Shown here: positions 1 through 7,151 of the stretch, piece after piece
Numbering within the stretch: position 1 is the first letter of the stretch
Layout: each line of letters starts with the position of its first letter
Program-made: the position numbers and the translations under genes
NCBI RefSeq assembly: GCF_013385175.1
Contig: NZ_JABZEO010000005.1
Location: 124,001 to 188,000 of the forward strand
Source: Allochromatium humboldtianum
GTDB taxonomy: Bacteria; Pseudomonadota; Gammaproteobacteria; Chromatiales; Chromatiaceae
Reading direction: 5' to 3'
Length of the DNA: 64,000 bases
Notes under the pieces: generated by a model
Seen by the model: the letters and a program-made list of their open reading frames with translations, nothing else
What the model was told of the DNA's origin: nothing
Database searches by the model: none

Positions 1-1690
1 CGAGCACTGACTGTTCACTGTCCTCGTTGCCGAAACTGCCGTCGGTGCCCGTGGTGTTGAGCACGTTGAGCACCAGCACCATGGGCACGATCACCGCACC
101 CGCTCGCACGACAAAGCCCTTGGTGCGATCCCAGGTGCGCAGCAGCACGCCCTTGAGCGTGGGCAGGTGATAGGGCGGCAGTTCCATCACGAAGGGCATG
201 ACCTGACCTTCGAGCAGCGTGCGCTTGAGGATGAAACCGGTCAGCACGGCGGCGAGAATGCCGATCAGATAGAGTGCGAACACCACGTTCTGCCCGCCGG
301 CGGTGAAGAAGGCGGCGGCAAAAAGTGCATACACCGGCAGCCGCGCTCCGCACGACATGAAGGGCGCCATCAGCACCGTCAAAATACGGTCACGCGGATT
401 CTCCAGGGTACGCGCCGCCATCACCGCCGGCACGTTGCAGCCGAAACCGACCAGCAACGGTACGAACGACTTGCCCGGCAGGCCGATGGCGCGCATGAAA
501 CGATCCATGACGAAGGCGGCACGCGCCATGTAGCCCGAGTCTTCCAGCACCGACATGAACAGATAGAGGAAGGCGATGATGGGGATGAAGGTCGCCACCA
601 CCTGCACGCCGCCGCCGAGTCCGTCGGCAATGCCGATGATCAGCCATTCGGGTGTGCCGATCCGACCCAACAGCTCGGCCGTACCATCGACGAAGATGGC
701 CCCGGCGGCGATGTCGAAGAAGTCGATGAAGGCTCCGCCGATGTTGATGGTGAACATGAACATCAGATACATGACGGCGAGGAAGATCGGGAGGCCGAGC
801 GCGCGATTGAGCACCACCCGGTCGACCCGGTCGGAGAGCGAACGCGAGGCTTGACCGGACTGCTGGATGGTCGCCTGGGTGACGGCGTGCGCGAAGCCAT
901 AGCGTGCGTCGGCGAACAGGATATCGACGTCGTCTGCCTCGTCGCCGAGCAGGGCTCGGACTTCGTCCGCCGTCACCGCCGCGCCTGCCAACTGGCGCGC
1001 CAGATCGTCGCCCTCGATGAGCCGTGCCGCCAGCCAGCGCGGCGGATCGCCTTGAGCGACAGCAATTGCGCTCAGACGCGGTTCGAGCGCGCTGATCGCT
1101 GCTTCCAGCGTCGGACCGAACGGAATCCGGACCGGCGGCGCGATGGCGCGGCCTGGGACGTATCTGGCCTGTTCCAGCAGGGTCTGCTTGAGTTCCGGCA
1201 GTCCCTGACCATTGGCCGCCACCAGCGGCACCACCGGACAGCCGAGCCGTTTGGAGAGCGCCGCGATGTCGATCTGGAGGCCGCGCGACTCGGCCACGTC
1301 CATCATGTTGAGCGCCAGCACCAGCGGTCGGCCCATCTCGATGAGCTGGGTGGTCAGATAGAGGTTGCGCTCGAGGCTGGAGGCATCGAGGATGTTGAGG
1401 ATGACGTCGGCCTCGCGCGCATGGACGAAATCGCGCGCGATGCGCTCGTCGAGCGAGACCGAGGGGTCGGAGACGTCGAGCGAATAGGTGCCGGGCAGAT
1501 CGACCAGGGTGAACTCGGCCTCGCCGAGCCGATAGCGTCCGGTCTTGCGCTCGACCGTCACACCCGACCAGTTGCCGACCTGCTGACGCGAGCCGGTCAG
1601 GGCGTTGAAAAGCGTCGTCTTGCCGCAGTTGGGGTTGCCGACGACGCCGATGCAGTAATGCGGCCTGGATTGGGGTTCGACCTGACTCAT
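1..1690 (-). CDS. feoB: Ferrous iron transporter FeoB (3' end cut by window edge)
   Basis: FeoB is the inner-membrane Fe(II) permease with an N-terminal GTPase. Reading from the ATG at 1690, the G1 motif GNPNCGKTT lies at about residues 18-26, followed by the G3 motif DLPGTYS and the G4 motif NMMD. The last part in the window contains the typical FeoB stretch FVMELPPYHLPTLKG before a membrane segment. About 563 of the usual 750-780 residues are present and the frame stays open to base 1. The start overlaps the feoA stop by one base (TGATG), which implies translational coupling. Candidate Fur boxes upstream of the first feoA suggest iron repression of the whole unit. Identity is secure from the motifs. 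The missing part is the C-terminal membrane region. Confidence 0.96.
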   Translation of the reverse strand, partial: MSQVEPQSRPHYCIGVVGNPNCGKTTLFNALTGSRQQVGNWSGVTVERKTGRYRLGEAEFTLVDLPGTYSLDVSDPSVSLDERIARDFVHAREADVILNILDASSLERNLYLTTQLIEMGRPLVLALNMMDVAESRGLQIDIAALSKRLGCPVVPLVAANGQGLPELKQTLLEQARYVPGRAIAPPVRIPFGPTLEAAISALEPRLSAIAVAQGDPPRWLAARLIEGDDLARQLAGAAVTADEVRALLGDEADDVDILFADARYGFAHAVTQATIQQSGQASRSLSDRVDRVVLNRALGLPIFLAVMYLMFMFTINIGGAFIDFFDIAAGAIFVDGTAELLGRIGTPEWLIIGIADGLGGGVQVVATFIPIIAFLYLFMSVLEDSGYMARAAFVMDRFMRAIGLPGKSFVPLLVGFGCNVPAVMAARTLENPRDRILTVLMAPFMSCGARLPVYALFAAAFFTAGGQNVVFALYLIGILAAVLTGFILKRTLLEGQVMPFVMELPPYHLPTLKGVLLRTWDRTKGFVVRAGAVIVPMVLVLNVLNTTGTDGSFGNEDSEQSVL

Positions 1691-1923
1691 CACGCGCGCT
1701 CCATTTCGAGTACCGCCGCCTCGTCGCGGCGCAGACTGACCGAGGTGCCGCGCACCCGGATCTCGACCGGATCACCCAGCGGGGCGACCCGGATCACTTC
1801 CAGCGCGGCGCCGGGCGTCAGCCCCATCGCCAGTAGCTTGCGCCGATAGGCTCCGCCGCCGGCCTGAAAACCGAGCACGCGCCCTTGGTCCCCCGCCTTG
1901 AAATCCTTGAGTGTCGTGTTCAT
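1690..1923 (-). CDS. feoA: FeoA-type SH3-like iron transport accessory protein
   Basis: Small (77 aa) cytoplasmic FeoA-family protein that is thought to act with FeoB in ferrous iron uptake. It shows the usual pattern of the family: a short N-terminal strand (GDQGRVLGF), the helix RRKLLAMGLTPGAAL, and a C-terminal strand VEIRVRGTSVSLR. The ATG at 1923 overlaps the stop of the upstream FeoA paralogue (ATGA) and its own stop shares one base with the feoB start. An upstream in-frame start at 2172 would run into the preceding gene and is rejected. Having two FeoA proteins before one FeoB is seen in other bacteria. Confidence 0.93.
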   Translation of the reverse strand: MNTTLKDFKAGDQGRVLGFQAGGGAYRRKLLAMGLTPGAALEVIRVAPLGDPVEIRVRGTSVSLRRDEAAVLEMERA

Positions 1924-2243
1924 CCGTCGATCGCCTCCACCAGGATCTTGACCGCCATGCCGCACCCGAGCGCCAGACGCGTCTCGCCTCGCGCCACCAC
2001 CAGGCCGCAGCCCTGACGCGCTACGATGCGCACCTCGGTGCCTGGATTCAGACCCAGCTCGGTCAGACGCCTGGCCAACCCCTTGCCGCCTTGCAGGGTC
2101 CGGATGCGCACCCGCTCGCCCTCGCCGGCCATGGCGAGCGGGAAGGTCTTGACCGCCGGTTGATCTTTGCAACGATCGACCCGTGCCGCCGGGGGGAAGG
2201 AATCACCGATATCGCCTGGATGCAGTGAGAGAGCAAGATTCAT
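1920..2243 (-). CDS. Second FeoA-domain protein, first gene of the feo operon
   Basis: 107-residue protein with a C-terminal FeoA domain (about residues 35-107): RIRTLQGGKGLARRLTELGL followed by a VRIVARQGCGLVV strand and ALGCGMAVKILV. The N-terminal 30 residues (NLALSLHPGDIGDSF) precede the domain and include a Cys in VDRCKDQP. The ATG at 2243 is preferred over a TTG at 2270. No strong Shine-Dalgarno is visible. It overlaps the next feoA by four bases (ATGA) and lies directly behind the Fur-like sites, so it should be the first cistron of feoA-feoA-feoB. Confidence 0.88.
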   Translation of the reverse strand: MNLALSLHPGDIGDSFPPAARVDRCKDQPAVKTFPLAMAGEGERVRIRTLQGGKGLARRLTELGLNPGTEVRIVARQGCGLVVARGETRLALGCGMAVKILVEAIDG

Positions 2244-2266
2244 CTGGGATGCACCAATGAATAGCA

Positions 2267-2325
2267 ACAAGAATGATTCTTATCCTATTTGAATATCCAT
2301 GCTAATGCAATGAATTCTCATTCTG
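2267..2325 (-). promoter_or_regulatory. Two candidate Fur boxes upstream of the feo operon
   Basis: On the minus strand the segment 2285-2270 reads GGATAAGAATCATTCT and 2324-2309 reads AGAATGAGAATTCATT. Both resemble the Fur consensus built from GATAAT/ATTATC units. The region is AT-rich in a GC-rich neighbourhood and directly precedes the first feoA start. Fur control of feo is well established in gammaproteobacteria. That these exact sites are used is inference. Confidence 0.6.
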
Positions 2326-2384
2326 TCTTCAGGTCTGAGCGATGGGAGGCATGGCGGATCATGCAGCGACGCCCAGCGTTGGGC

Positions 2385-2398
2385 TTGACGCGGATCAA
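2385..2398 (+). promoter_or_regulatory. FNR/DNR-like box upstream of ygbA
   Basis: TTGACGCGGATCAA matches the FNR-family consensus TTGAT-N4-ATCAA at nine of ten fixed positions. It lies 87 bases before the ygbA start, a plausible activator position. FNR/DNR-type regulators control anaerobic and nitric-oxide genes, which fits the downstream gene. Only the sequence match is seen. Confidence 0.5.
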
Positions 2399-2475
2399 GG
2401 ACTGTCATCACGGATCGGCCAAGATGCGCCCCGGCGATCTATGTTGGACCGCATGACACACGACGAGGAACCACG

Positions 2476-2823
2476 ATGCCATCCGGACAACGACTCGAAC
2501 GCGAGCAGAAGACCATCGCCGCCATGCTGGCGATCTATTGCCGAGACCATCATGGCGGACGACGGGAGCTGTGCGAGGACTGCGCCGGACTGCTCGACTA
2601 CGCCCGGCGTCGGCTGGAGCGCTGTCCTTTCCAGGAAGAGAAACCGGCCTGCAATCGCTGCGAGGTACACTGCTACTCGGCCGGTCGGCGCGAACGGGTG
2701 CGGGCCGTGATGCGTTACGCCGGACCGAGGATGATCCTGCCGCATCCGATCCTGAGCCTATGGCACCTGATCGACACCAGGCGACCGGTGCCCAGGCTCA
2801 AGCGGCGCAAAGGCGCGGAGTGA
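2476..2823 (+). CDS. ygbA: YgbA-family nitrous oxide-stimulated promoter protein
   Basis: 115 aa, matching the small Cys-rich YgbA_NO family (annotated as nitrous oxide-stimulated promoter family). Characteristic features are an N-terminal helix ending IAAMLAIYCRDHH, then CEDCAGLLDYARRRLERCPF, then KPACNRCEVHCYS, and a C-terminal VMRYAGPRMILPHPILSLWHL. The family is induced by nitrosative stress in enterobacteria, and the Cys clusters suggest metal binding. The start has a GAGGA Shine-Dalgarno seven bases upstream. The FNR-like box at 2385 is consistent with induction by low oxygen or NO. The biochemical role is not settled. Confidence 0.88.
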   Translation: MPSGQRLEREQKTIAAMLAIYCRDHHGGRRELCEDCAGLLDYARRRLERCPFQEEKPACNRCEVHCYSAGRRERVRAVMRYAGPRMILPHPILSLWHLIDTRRPVPRLKRRKGAE

Positions 2824-2831
2824 GTCGCGCC

Positions 2832-3950
2832 TTACATCGACGCAACGGGCGGTGCGAAAGACATCGCCAGCCACACTCCGGCCGCGAACGTCAGCACCAG
2901 TGCGATGACGATCAGCCAGCGGACGACACGGCCCGTCGGCGGGTTCACGGGCGGATGCGCCGCCGGCGCCGTTGCTGGTGCGTGTTCGGCGACACAGATC
3001 GCCCGACGCCCGATCGCCATGGCCGTCTGTGTCAGCAGCACCACCACGACCCCGCTCAACAGCGTGACCAGTCCCGTACCGAGCTGGAGATAGAACGCCT
3101 GCTCGGTCTCGGCGAACAGGGTCAGGCTGGCGATGCCGATGGCGGCCAACGGAAACGAATAGGCCCACCAGGACAGAAAGAAGCGCAGCCCCAGAAAGCG
3201 CCGGATCTGGGTGAACAGCAGGAGTGTCAAAAAGAGCCCGGCGAAATAGAGGATGCGCCCGAAGCTGTCCAACTCGCCGACCAGCTTCAGATAGGCGATG
3301 AAGCCGACGGCCGGCGGCGCGATCAGGATGAAGAGCGTCGGCATCAGGTGCGACTCGATCGGATGATGGAAGAGCACCCGGTTGAAGACGATCACCAGCA
3401 GGATCAGCCAGAACAGGATCCCGATGCTGAAGAAGAACCAGGACAGGTCGACATAGCCCAGGGACACGCCGGCGATGGGCACCAGCACGTTACCGACCGC
3501 TGGGATGAACCAGGCCGGGTTCATGTGATGGATCTGGAAATGCTCGTGATGGATCCAGACACTGACGATGTAGAGCGTGAACAGCAGATGCAGTCCGGCG
3601 CCGATCATCCACAGCGGCGCACTGACGGCCGACGAGACCGGCAGGAAGGCGATGGCCAGCAGCAGCAGGCTCATCGAGATGGTCGGGAAGAAGTTGATCT
3701 TGACCGGATGGCGCAGCTCGCGGACCACCGACTGGCGATGGAGCAGCAGCTTGAACGTATAGAGCAGCACGAGCAGGCCGAAGATGGCGCTCGTGGCGCC
3801 CAGCAGCCAGGGCGTGAGTCCGAGATCGAGGTTCAGGAGCGACTGGACCTTCTCCCAACCGATGGTCAATCCCGACAGCCCCATGATCATCGAGAAGAAG
3901 GAGACGGGAAAATTGGCCAGACGATGTTCAGTGTGAGACATGTTCTCCAT
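2832..3950 (-). CDS. SLAC1/TehA/Mae1-family membrane channel or transporter
   Basis: 372 aa, highly hydrophobic with about ten predicted membrane segments, matching the voltage-dependent anion channel superfamily (SLAC1, TehA, Mae1, Ssu1). Family-like stretches are FPVSFFSMIMGLSGLTIGWEK near the N-terminus, HPVKINFFPTISMSLLLL, and MNPAWFIPAVGNVLVPIAG in the middle. Members carry monovalent anions, malate or sulfite, or confer tellurite resistance. The substrate cannot be read from this sequence, although a sulfite or organic anion would suit a phototrophic sulfur oxidiser. The ATG at 3950 has GGAG five bases upstream. It follows the DUF2892 gene by 48 bases and is probably cotranscribed with it. 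Confidence 0.85.
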   Translation of the reverse strand: MENMSHTEHRLANFPVSFFSMIMGLSGLTIGWEKVQSLLNLDLGLTPWLLGATSAIFGLLVLLYTFKLLLHRQSVVRELRHPVKINFFPTISMSLLLLAIAFLPVSSAVSAPLWMIGAGLHLLFTLYIVSVWIHHEHFQIHHMNPAWFIPAVGNVLVPIAGVSLGYVDLSWFFFSIGILFWLILLVIVFNRVLFHHPIESHLMPTLFILIAPPAVGFIAYLKLVGELDSFGRILYFAGLFLTLLLFTQIRRFLGLRFFLSWWAYSFPLAAIGIASLTLFAETEQAFYLQLGTGLVTLLSGVVVVLLTQTAMAIGRRAICVAEHAPATAPAAHPPVNPPTGRVVRWLIVIALVLTFAAGVWLAMSFAPPVASM

Positions 3951-3998
3951 GATGACTCCGAGAGCGCCCGCTCCGAGCGGAACGGGCATGAGAATGGA

Positions 3999-4184
3999 TC
4001 AGGCCCGCTTGGTATTGAGCTTCAGGGGCAGATAGAGCGGGCACCAGCCGATCAGGGCGGTGCCGAATGGGATCAGGGCCAGGGCGCCGAACAACCAGTT
4101 CTGGGTGTTCAGTGCCCAGAAGGCCAGGGCCAGGCCGATGAGGACACGGACGACGCGATCGAGTGTGCCGAGGTTCTGGGTCAT
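3999..4184 (-). CDS. DUF2892 (YgaP-type) small membrane protein
   Basis: 61 aa with two hydrophobic helices. It begins MTQNLGTLDRVVRVLIGLAL and ends with a Gly/Pro-rich second helix and a basic tail. The NLGTLDRVVRVLIGL start and the GWCPLYLPL ending are typical of the DUF2892 family, which also forms the membrane part of the YgaP rhodanese. A GGAG Shine-Dalgarno lies eight bases before the ATG at 4184. The gene sits between a Crp/Fnr regulator and the SLAC1-type transporter on the same strand. Function unknown. Confidence 0.87.
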   Translation of the reverse strand: MTQNLGTLDRVVRVLIGLALAFWALNTQNWLFGALALIPFGTALIGWCPLYLPLKLNTKRA

Positions 4185-4273
4185 GTGAGGATCTCCGTTC
4201 GAGTGCGGGCGGCTGGAGGCCGCTTGGACGTTGACTATGGAACGCACTCTAATGGTCGCCGCCGACCCTGTCG

Positions 4274-4286
4274 GTGACTTTGTCAC
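4274..4286. promoter_or_regulatory. Palindrome GTGAC-TTT-GTCAC, candidate Crp/Fnr-family operator
   Basis: A perfect 5-bp inverted repeat with a 3-bp spacer in the 128-bp gap between the Crp/Fnr-type regulator gene and the DUF2892 gene. It resembles a CRP-like half-site pair (TGTGA...TCAC) with shortened spacing and lies 90 bases before the DUF2892 start. Binding by the adjacent regulator is inference. Confidence 0.4.
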
Positions 4287-4312
4287 ACTGAAGCTTCGCG
4301 TCATACCTGACT

Positions 4313-4999
4313 TCAATCGTCCTGCGTGCGGCGTCGCAATTCCGCGCGATCGAGCAGTTCGATCCAGCCGCGCCGTGCCCGCAGTAGCCCCTGCTCCTCC
4401 AGCCCCTTGAGCACCCGGCTGATGACCTCGCGCGAGGAGCCCAGTTCGGCGGCCAGTATCTGGTGGGTCGCCTGGATCTCGGACGAATCCGTGCGCTCGG
4501 CCTGGCGTAGCAGATGGTCGATCAGCCGCTGGTCGAGGCGCTGGAACAGCACCGCGTCGAGCACGCCGAAGACCTCGACCAGCCGGCCGGCGATGAGGCC
4601 GAAGAGATATTCGCGCCACGGCTCGCTGCTCCCCAACCATCGGCGCACGCTCGCCGGCTGCACGACCACCGCCTCGACCTCCGTCTCGCATACGGCGAAG
4701 GCCGGAAAGGGGCGCGCGCTGAGCAGACAGGAGGCGGTTAGCACACAGCTCTCGCCCGAATGCACGCGGTAGAGCGTGATCTCGCGGCCGTTCTCACCGA
4801 GCTGATAGACCCGCGCCGTGCCGTCGAGCACCAGCGGCAGATGCGCGCACTGAGCGCCCGCCTGACAGACGGCCTGTCCGGCGGGCAGGCGCACGCGCAT
4901 GATCTGATCGAAGAATTCGCGCTGGAACTCGGCCGAAGCGGCGCGCAAAAAGGCGAAGGTCTCCAGCAGACGTCGACGTTGATCGGGATCGGAAATCAT
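4313..4999 (-). CDS. Crp/Fnr-family transcriptional regulator
   Basis: 228 aa with an N-terminal cyclic-nucleotide-binding-type effector domain (about residues 20-140, VRLPAGQAVCQAGAQCAHLP) and a C-terminal winged helix (about 150-220). The recognition-helix region reads HQILAAELGSSREVISRVLKG, the normal Crp/Fnr form. It lacks the N-terminal Cys cluster of FNR, so it is not expected to carry a 4Fe-4S cluster of the FNR type. Cys residues at VCQAGAQC and ESCVLTASC could matter for sensing. Genes of this type often neighbour DUF2892 genes, so the downstream membrane genes are likely targets. The effector is unknown. Confidence 0.92.
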   Translation of the reverse strand: MISDPDQRRRLLETFAFLRAASAEFQREFFDQIMRVRLPAGQAVCQAGAQCAHLPLVLDGTARVYQLGENGREITLYRVHSGESCVLTASCLLSARPFPAFAVCETEVEAVVVQPASVRRWLGSSEPWREYLFGLIAGRLVEVFGVLDAVLFQRLDQRLIDHLLRQAERTDSSEIQATHQILAAELGSSREVISRVLKGLEEQGLLRARRGWIELLDRAELRRRTQDD

Positions 5000-5020
5000 G
5001 CCGAATCGTTTCGGGCGGCG

Positions 5021-5536
5021 CTAACGGGCCGGCGTGATGATGGCGTACAGCATGTCCGGCATGTACTGGGTGTCGGTGGAGGCATCGAACGGCCAGAGCG
5101 GTTCGGGAACCTTGCTGAACCGATCCTTGGTGTAGATGGCTTCCACCGCGTGAGTCAGACGTGTATTCGGGGCTGCGCCGTCGGAATGCTCCGGGATCAG
5201 GATGGTGCAGGAATCGGCCGACTGGCAGCCGCGTGGTCGCAGATTGGCCTGCCAGCCGGGGGCGGCCTGGATGGACGGATTGGCGGCGAGCAGCGCCTGG
5301 GCGACCGCGCGCGCCAGCGGCCCGTATCCGCTGAGTTCGGCCGGATAGACGGCATTGAAGGCGCCGTCCCGGAAGCTGACGTCGTACAGTCGGCCCTGGA
5401 TGTCCAGCCCGGACACACCCGCGATCTCGCCGTCCTCGACGACGAGCGAGAGCGCTTGGGCCGAGCCGGCGATTCCAAAGCAGAGAGCCGCAAAGATGGA
5501 AGCGCGTCGACGCGAAACACGGGGGTTGGCGCTCAT
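5021..5536 (-). CDS. Secreted protein with PEP-CTERM-type N-terminal domain, no sorting tail
   Basis: 171 aa. Residues 1-28 form a signal peptide (basic RVSRRR, hydrophobic core, cleavage near SAQA). The mature start (LSLVVEDGEIAGVSGLDIQG, then YDVSFRDGAFNAVY) resembles the short domain seen in many exported PEP-CTERM proteins, but no PEP motif, membrane helix or basic tail follows. Two Cys (RPRGCQSADSC) may form a disulfide. The ATG at 5536 overlaps the thioredoxin stop (ATGA), so the genes are translationally coupled. No specific function can be assigned. Confidence 0.75.
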   Translation of the reverse strand: MSANPRVSRRRASIFAALCFGIAGSAQALSLVVEDGEIAGVSGLDIQGRLYDVSFRDGAFNAVYPAELSGYGPLARAVAQALLAANPSIQAAPGWQANLRPRGCQSADSCTILIPEHSDGAAPNTRLTHAVEAIYTKDRFSKVPEPLWPFDASTDTQYMPDMLYAIITPAR

Positions 5537-5895
5537 TCCGGCAGATGCTCCTGGAGCCATGTGTTGATCTGGATACGCGAACGCGCGCCGCTGAAACGGC
5601 CGCATTCCTCGCCGTGCCGGAACAGGATCACGGTCGGGAAGCCGCGCACCCGATAGTGTCCGGCCAGACGCATGTTCTCGCCCTCGTCGACCTCGACCTT
5701 GGCCAGTCGCAGACGCCCCGCGTGTTCCTCGACGACGCGCTTCAGATGCGGCGTGAGCGCGTGACAGGGACCGCACCAGTCGGCCCAGAAATCGACCAGG
5801 ATCGGCTGCTCGGACGAGGCCGCGATGACCTGGGTTTGAAAGTCCTCGTAGTGGACATCGAAGATGGGCGGATGGGGCGGCGCGAACGACGACAT
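5533..5895 (-). CDS. Thioredoxin
   Basis: 120 aa, one thioredoxin fold with the classic active site WADWCGPCHAL at about residues 38-48, the cis-proline segment RGFPTVILF and the usual C-terminal helix. No signal peptide, so it is cytosolic. The start is uncertain: ATG at 5895 or at 5910, neither with a good Shine-Dalgarno. It overlaps the downstream secreted-protein gene and lies 37 bases after hypA on the same strand. It would act as a dithiol reductant. Partners are not indicated. Confidence 0.93.
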   Translation of the reverse strand: MSSFAPPHPPIFDVHYEDFQTQVIAASSEQPILVDFWADWCGPCHALTPHLKRVVEEHAGRLRLAKVEVDEGENMRLAGHYRVRGFPTVILFRHGEECGRFSGARSRIQINTWLQEHLPE

Positions 5896-5932
5896 TGAGA
5901 TTGTTACCATTGAGTGGGCAAAAAGCCTGAAA

Positions 5933-6283
5933 TCAATCGGGGATCGTGAGTTCGAGGTTTTCGAGCAGCAGTTCGTCGCCGCTGACCAGCCGGGTCTGGA
6001 AGGCGCCGCAGGCGCCGCACAGCAGCCGGTTCGCCCGCGCCTGGGTCTCGGCGCCGCAGAGATTGCACTGCACCCGGATCTCGGCCGGCTCGATGACGAG
6101 TTCGGCGTCCTCGGCAATCGTGCCCACGGCGACGAGCGGATAGGCCTGCCGGAGCAGCATCGGCTCGACCCCGGCGAGCGGTCCGACCTTGAGCCGGATG
6201 CGATCGACACGGCTCGCCCCGTGCTCGCGGGCGATGCCTGTCACCTGATCGATGAGCGCCTGACAGAGTGAGAGTTCGTGCAT
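5933..6283 (-). CDS. hypA: Hydrogenase nickel incorporation protein HypA
   Basis: 116 aa with the invariant N-terminal nickel-binding start MHELSLCQALIDQV (His2) and the structural zinc site formed by CNLC and CGAC at about residues 73-92. HypA delivers nickel to NiFe-hydrogenase with HypB. No hydrogenase structural genes are in the window, so it appears to sit apart from the other hyp genes here. Length matches the family (about 113-118 aa). Likely the first gene of a short unit with the thioredoxin. Confidence 0.96.
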   Translation of the reverse strand: MHELSLCQALIDQVTGIAREHGASRVDRIRLKVGPLAGVEPMLLRQAYPLVAVGTIAEDAELVIEPAEIRVQCNLCGAETQARANRLLCGACGAFQTRLVSGDELLLENLELTIPD

Positions 6284-6330
6284 GTTTCGCTCGCTATCAT
6301 CCTGGTTGCGGGCAGTCTAGTCTGATGTGA

Positions 6331-6534
6331 CCCGGACGCCAACGTCTCGCCGTCAAGCTCGCCCGCTTGCGGCTGGCCGACAAACAGCGTCTGCTCGGCG
6401 CCATGACCACCACGGTGCTCGCCGATGGTCGGGTCGCGGCGGCCGAGTTGGAACTTTTGCGCGCCATCTGTGCCACACTGCGGACACCGTTGCCGGTTCT
6501 CGACTTGAATCGGTTGGGTGTCGCCCCGATCTAG
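6331..6534 (+). pseudogene. Remnant of an M48-type peptidase C-terminal (TerB-like) domain
   Basis: Between an in-frame TGA at 6328 and a TAG at 6532 the plus strand encodes about 67 residues without a good start. The stretch KQRLLGAMTTTVLADGRVAA followed by AELELLRAICATL and TPLPVL resembles the C-terminal TerB-like tail of M48 Zn-dependent proteases (pattern LL.A...T..ADGRV...E.ELLRAIC..L..PLPP). The catalytic HExxH part is absent from the window. Seen: coding-like conservation in one frame. Inferred: the end of a deleted gene. A short expressed protein from the internal ATG is possible but unlikely. Confidence 0.5.
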
Positions 6535-6621
6535 GGGCCTTCTGCACTCCTTCGGAATGAAGGGCGCCAGACTCAAGCTTTATCAACCCACATCCATCGA
6601 CCAACAATGGAGATTGTCCCG

Positions 6622-7086
6622 ATGAAACACCTGCTAGCCAGCACCGCCGCCGGTCTCATGGCCCTTGGCCTCGCCAGCTCCGCTATCGCTGCCGGCCTCT
6701 CGCCCGAGGAGCAGATCGAGACCCGTCAGGCCGGCTACGAATTCATGGGCTGGAACATGGGCAAGATCAAGGCGAATCTGGAAGGCGAATACAATGCCGC
6801 TCAGGTCGAGGCCGCCGCCAACGTCATCGCCGCCATCGCCAACTCCGGCATGGGCGCGCTCTATGGCCCAGGCACCGACAAGAACGTCGGCGACGTCAAG
6901 ACCCGTGTGAAGCCCGAGTTCTTCCAGAACATGGAAGACGTCGGCAAGATCGCACGAGAGTTCGTCGGTGCGGCCAACACGCTGGCTGAAGTGGCCGCCA
7001 CGGGTGAGGCCGAGGCGGTCAAGGCCGCCTTCGCCGATGTCGGCGCGGCTTGCAAGTCGTGCCACGAGAAGTATCGGGCCAAGTAA
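6622..7086 (+). CDS. Cytochrome c'
   Basis: 154-residue precursor with a 23-residue signal peptide (cleavage after SSAIA) and a 131-residue mature four-helix-bundle cytochrome. The haem-binding site CKSCH lies near the C-terminus, as in all class II cytochromes c. Periplasmic cytochromes c' bind NO and CO at a five-coordinate haem and are linked to NO tolerance. The mature sequence (AGLSPEEQIETRQAGYEFMG onwards) strongly resembles the A. vinosum protein. The ATG at 6622 is chosen because GGAG lies nine bases upstream. An ATG at 6607 would add five residues. A hairpin terminator follows. The convergent b-type cytochrome gene is a common neighbour. Confidence 0.95.
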   Translation: MKHLLASTAAGLMALGLASSAIAAGLSPEEQIETRQAGYEFMGWNMGKIKANLEGEYNAAQVEAAANVIAAIANSGMGALYGPGTDKNVGDVKTRVKPEFFQNMEDVGKIAREFVGAANTLAEVAATGEAEAVKAAFADVGAACKSCHEKYRAK

Positions 7087-7111
7087 TCCCCGAACGTCGC
7101 CTGATCGCTCG

Positions 7112-7146
7112 AAAAAGGCCGCTCGATTCACTGGGCGGCCTTTTTC
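7112..7146. terminator. Hairpin terminator between cytochrome c' and the b-type cytochrome
   Basis: The segment AAAAAGGCCGC, then an 11-base loop region, then GCGGCCTTTTT forms a GC-rich stem flanked by A and T runs. It can serve both convergent genes. Confidence 0.85.
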
Positions 7147-7151
7147 GTTCC

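Noticed and set aside
167-1849. Long plus-strand open frame opposite feoB
   Set aside because: It is antisense to a well-conserved transporter with clear G motifs. Its low-complexity Arg/His/Glu content is typical of a GC-rich shadow.
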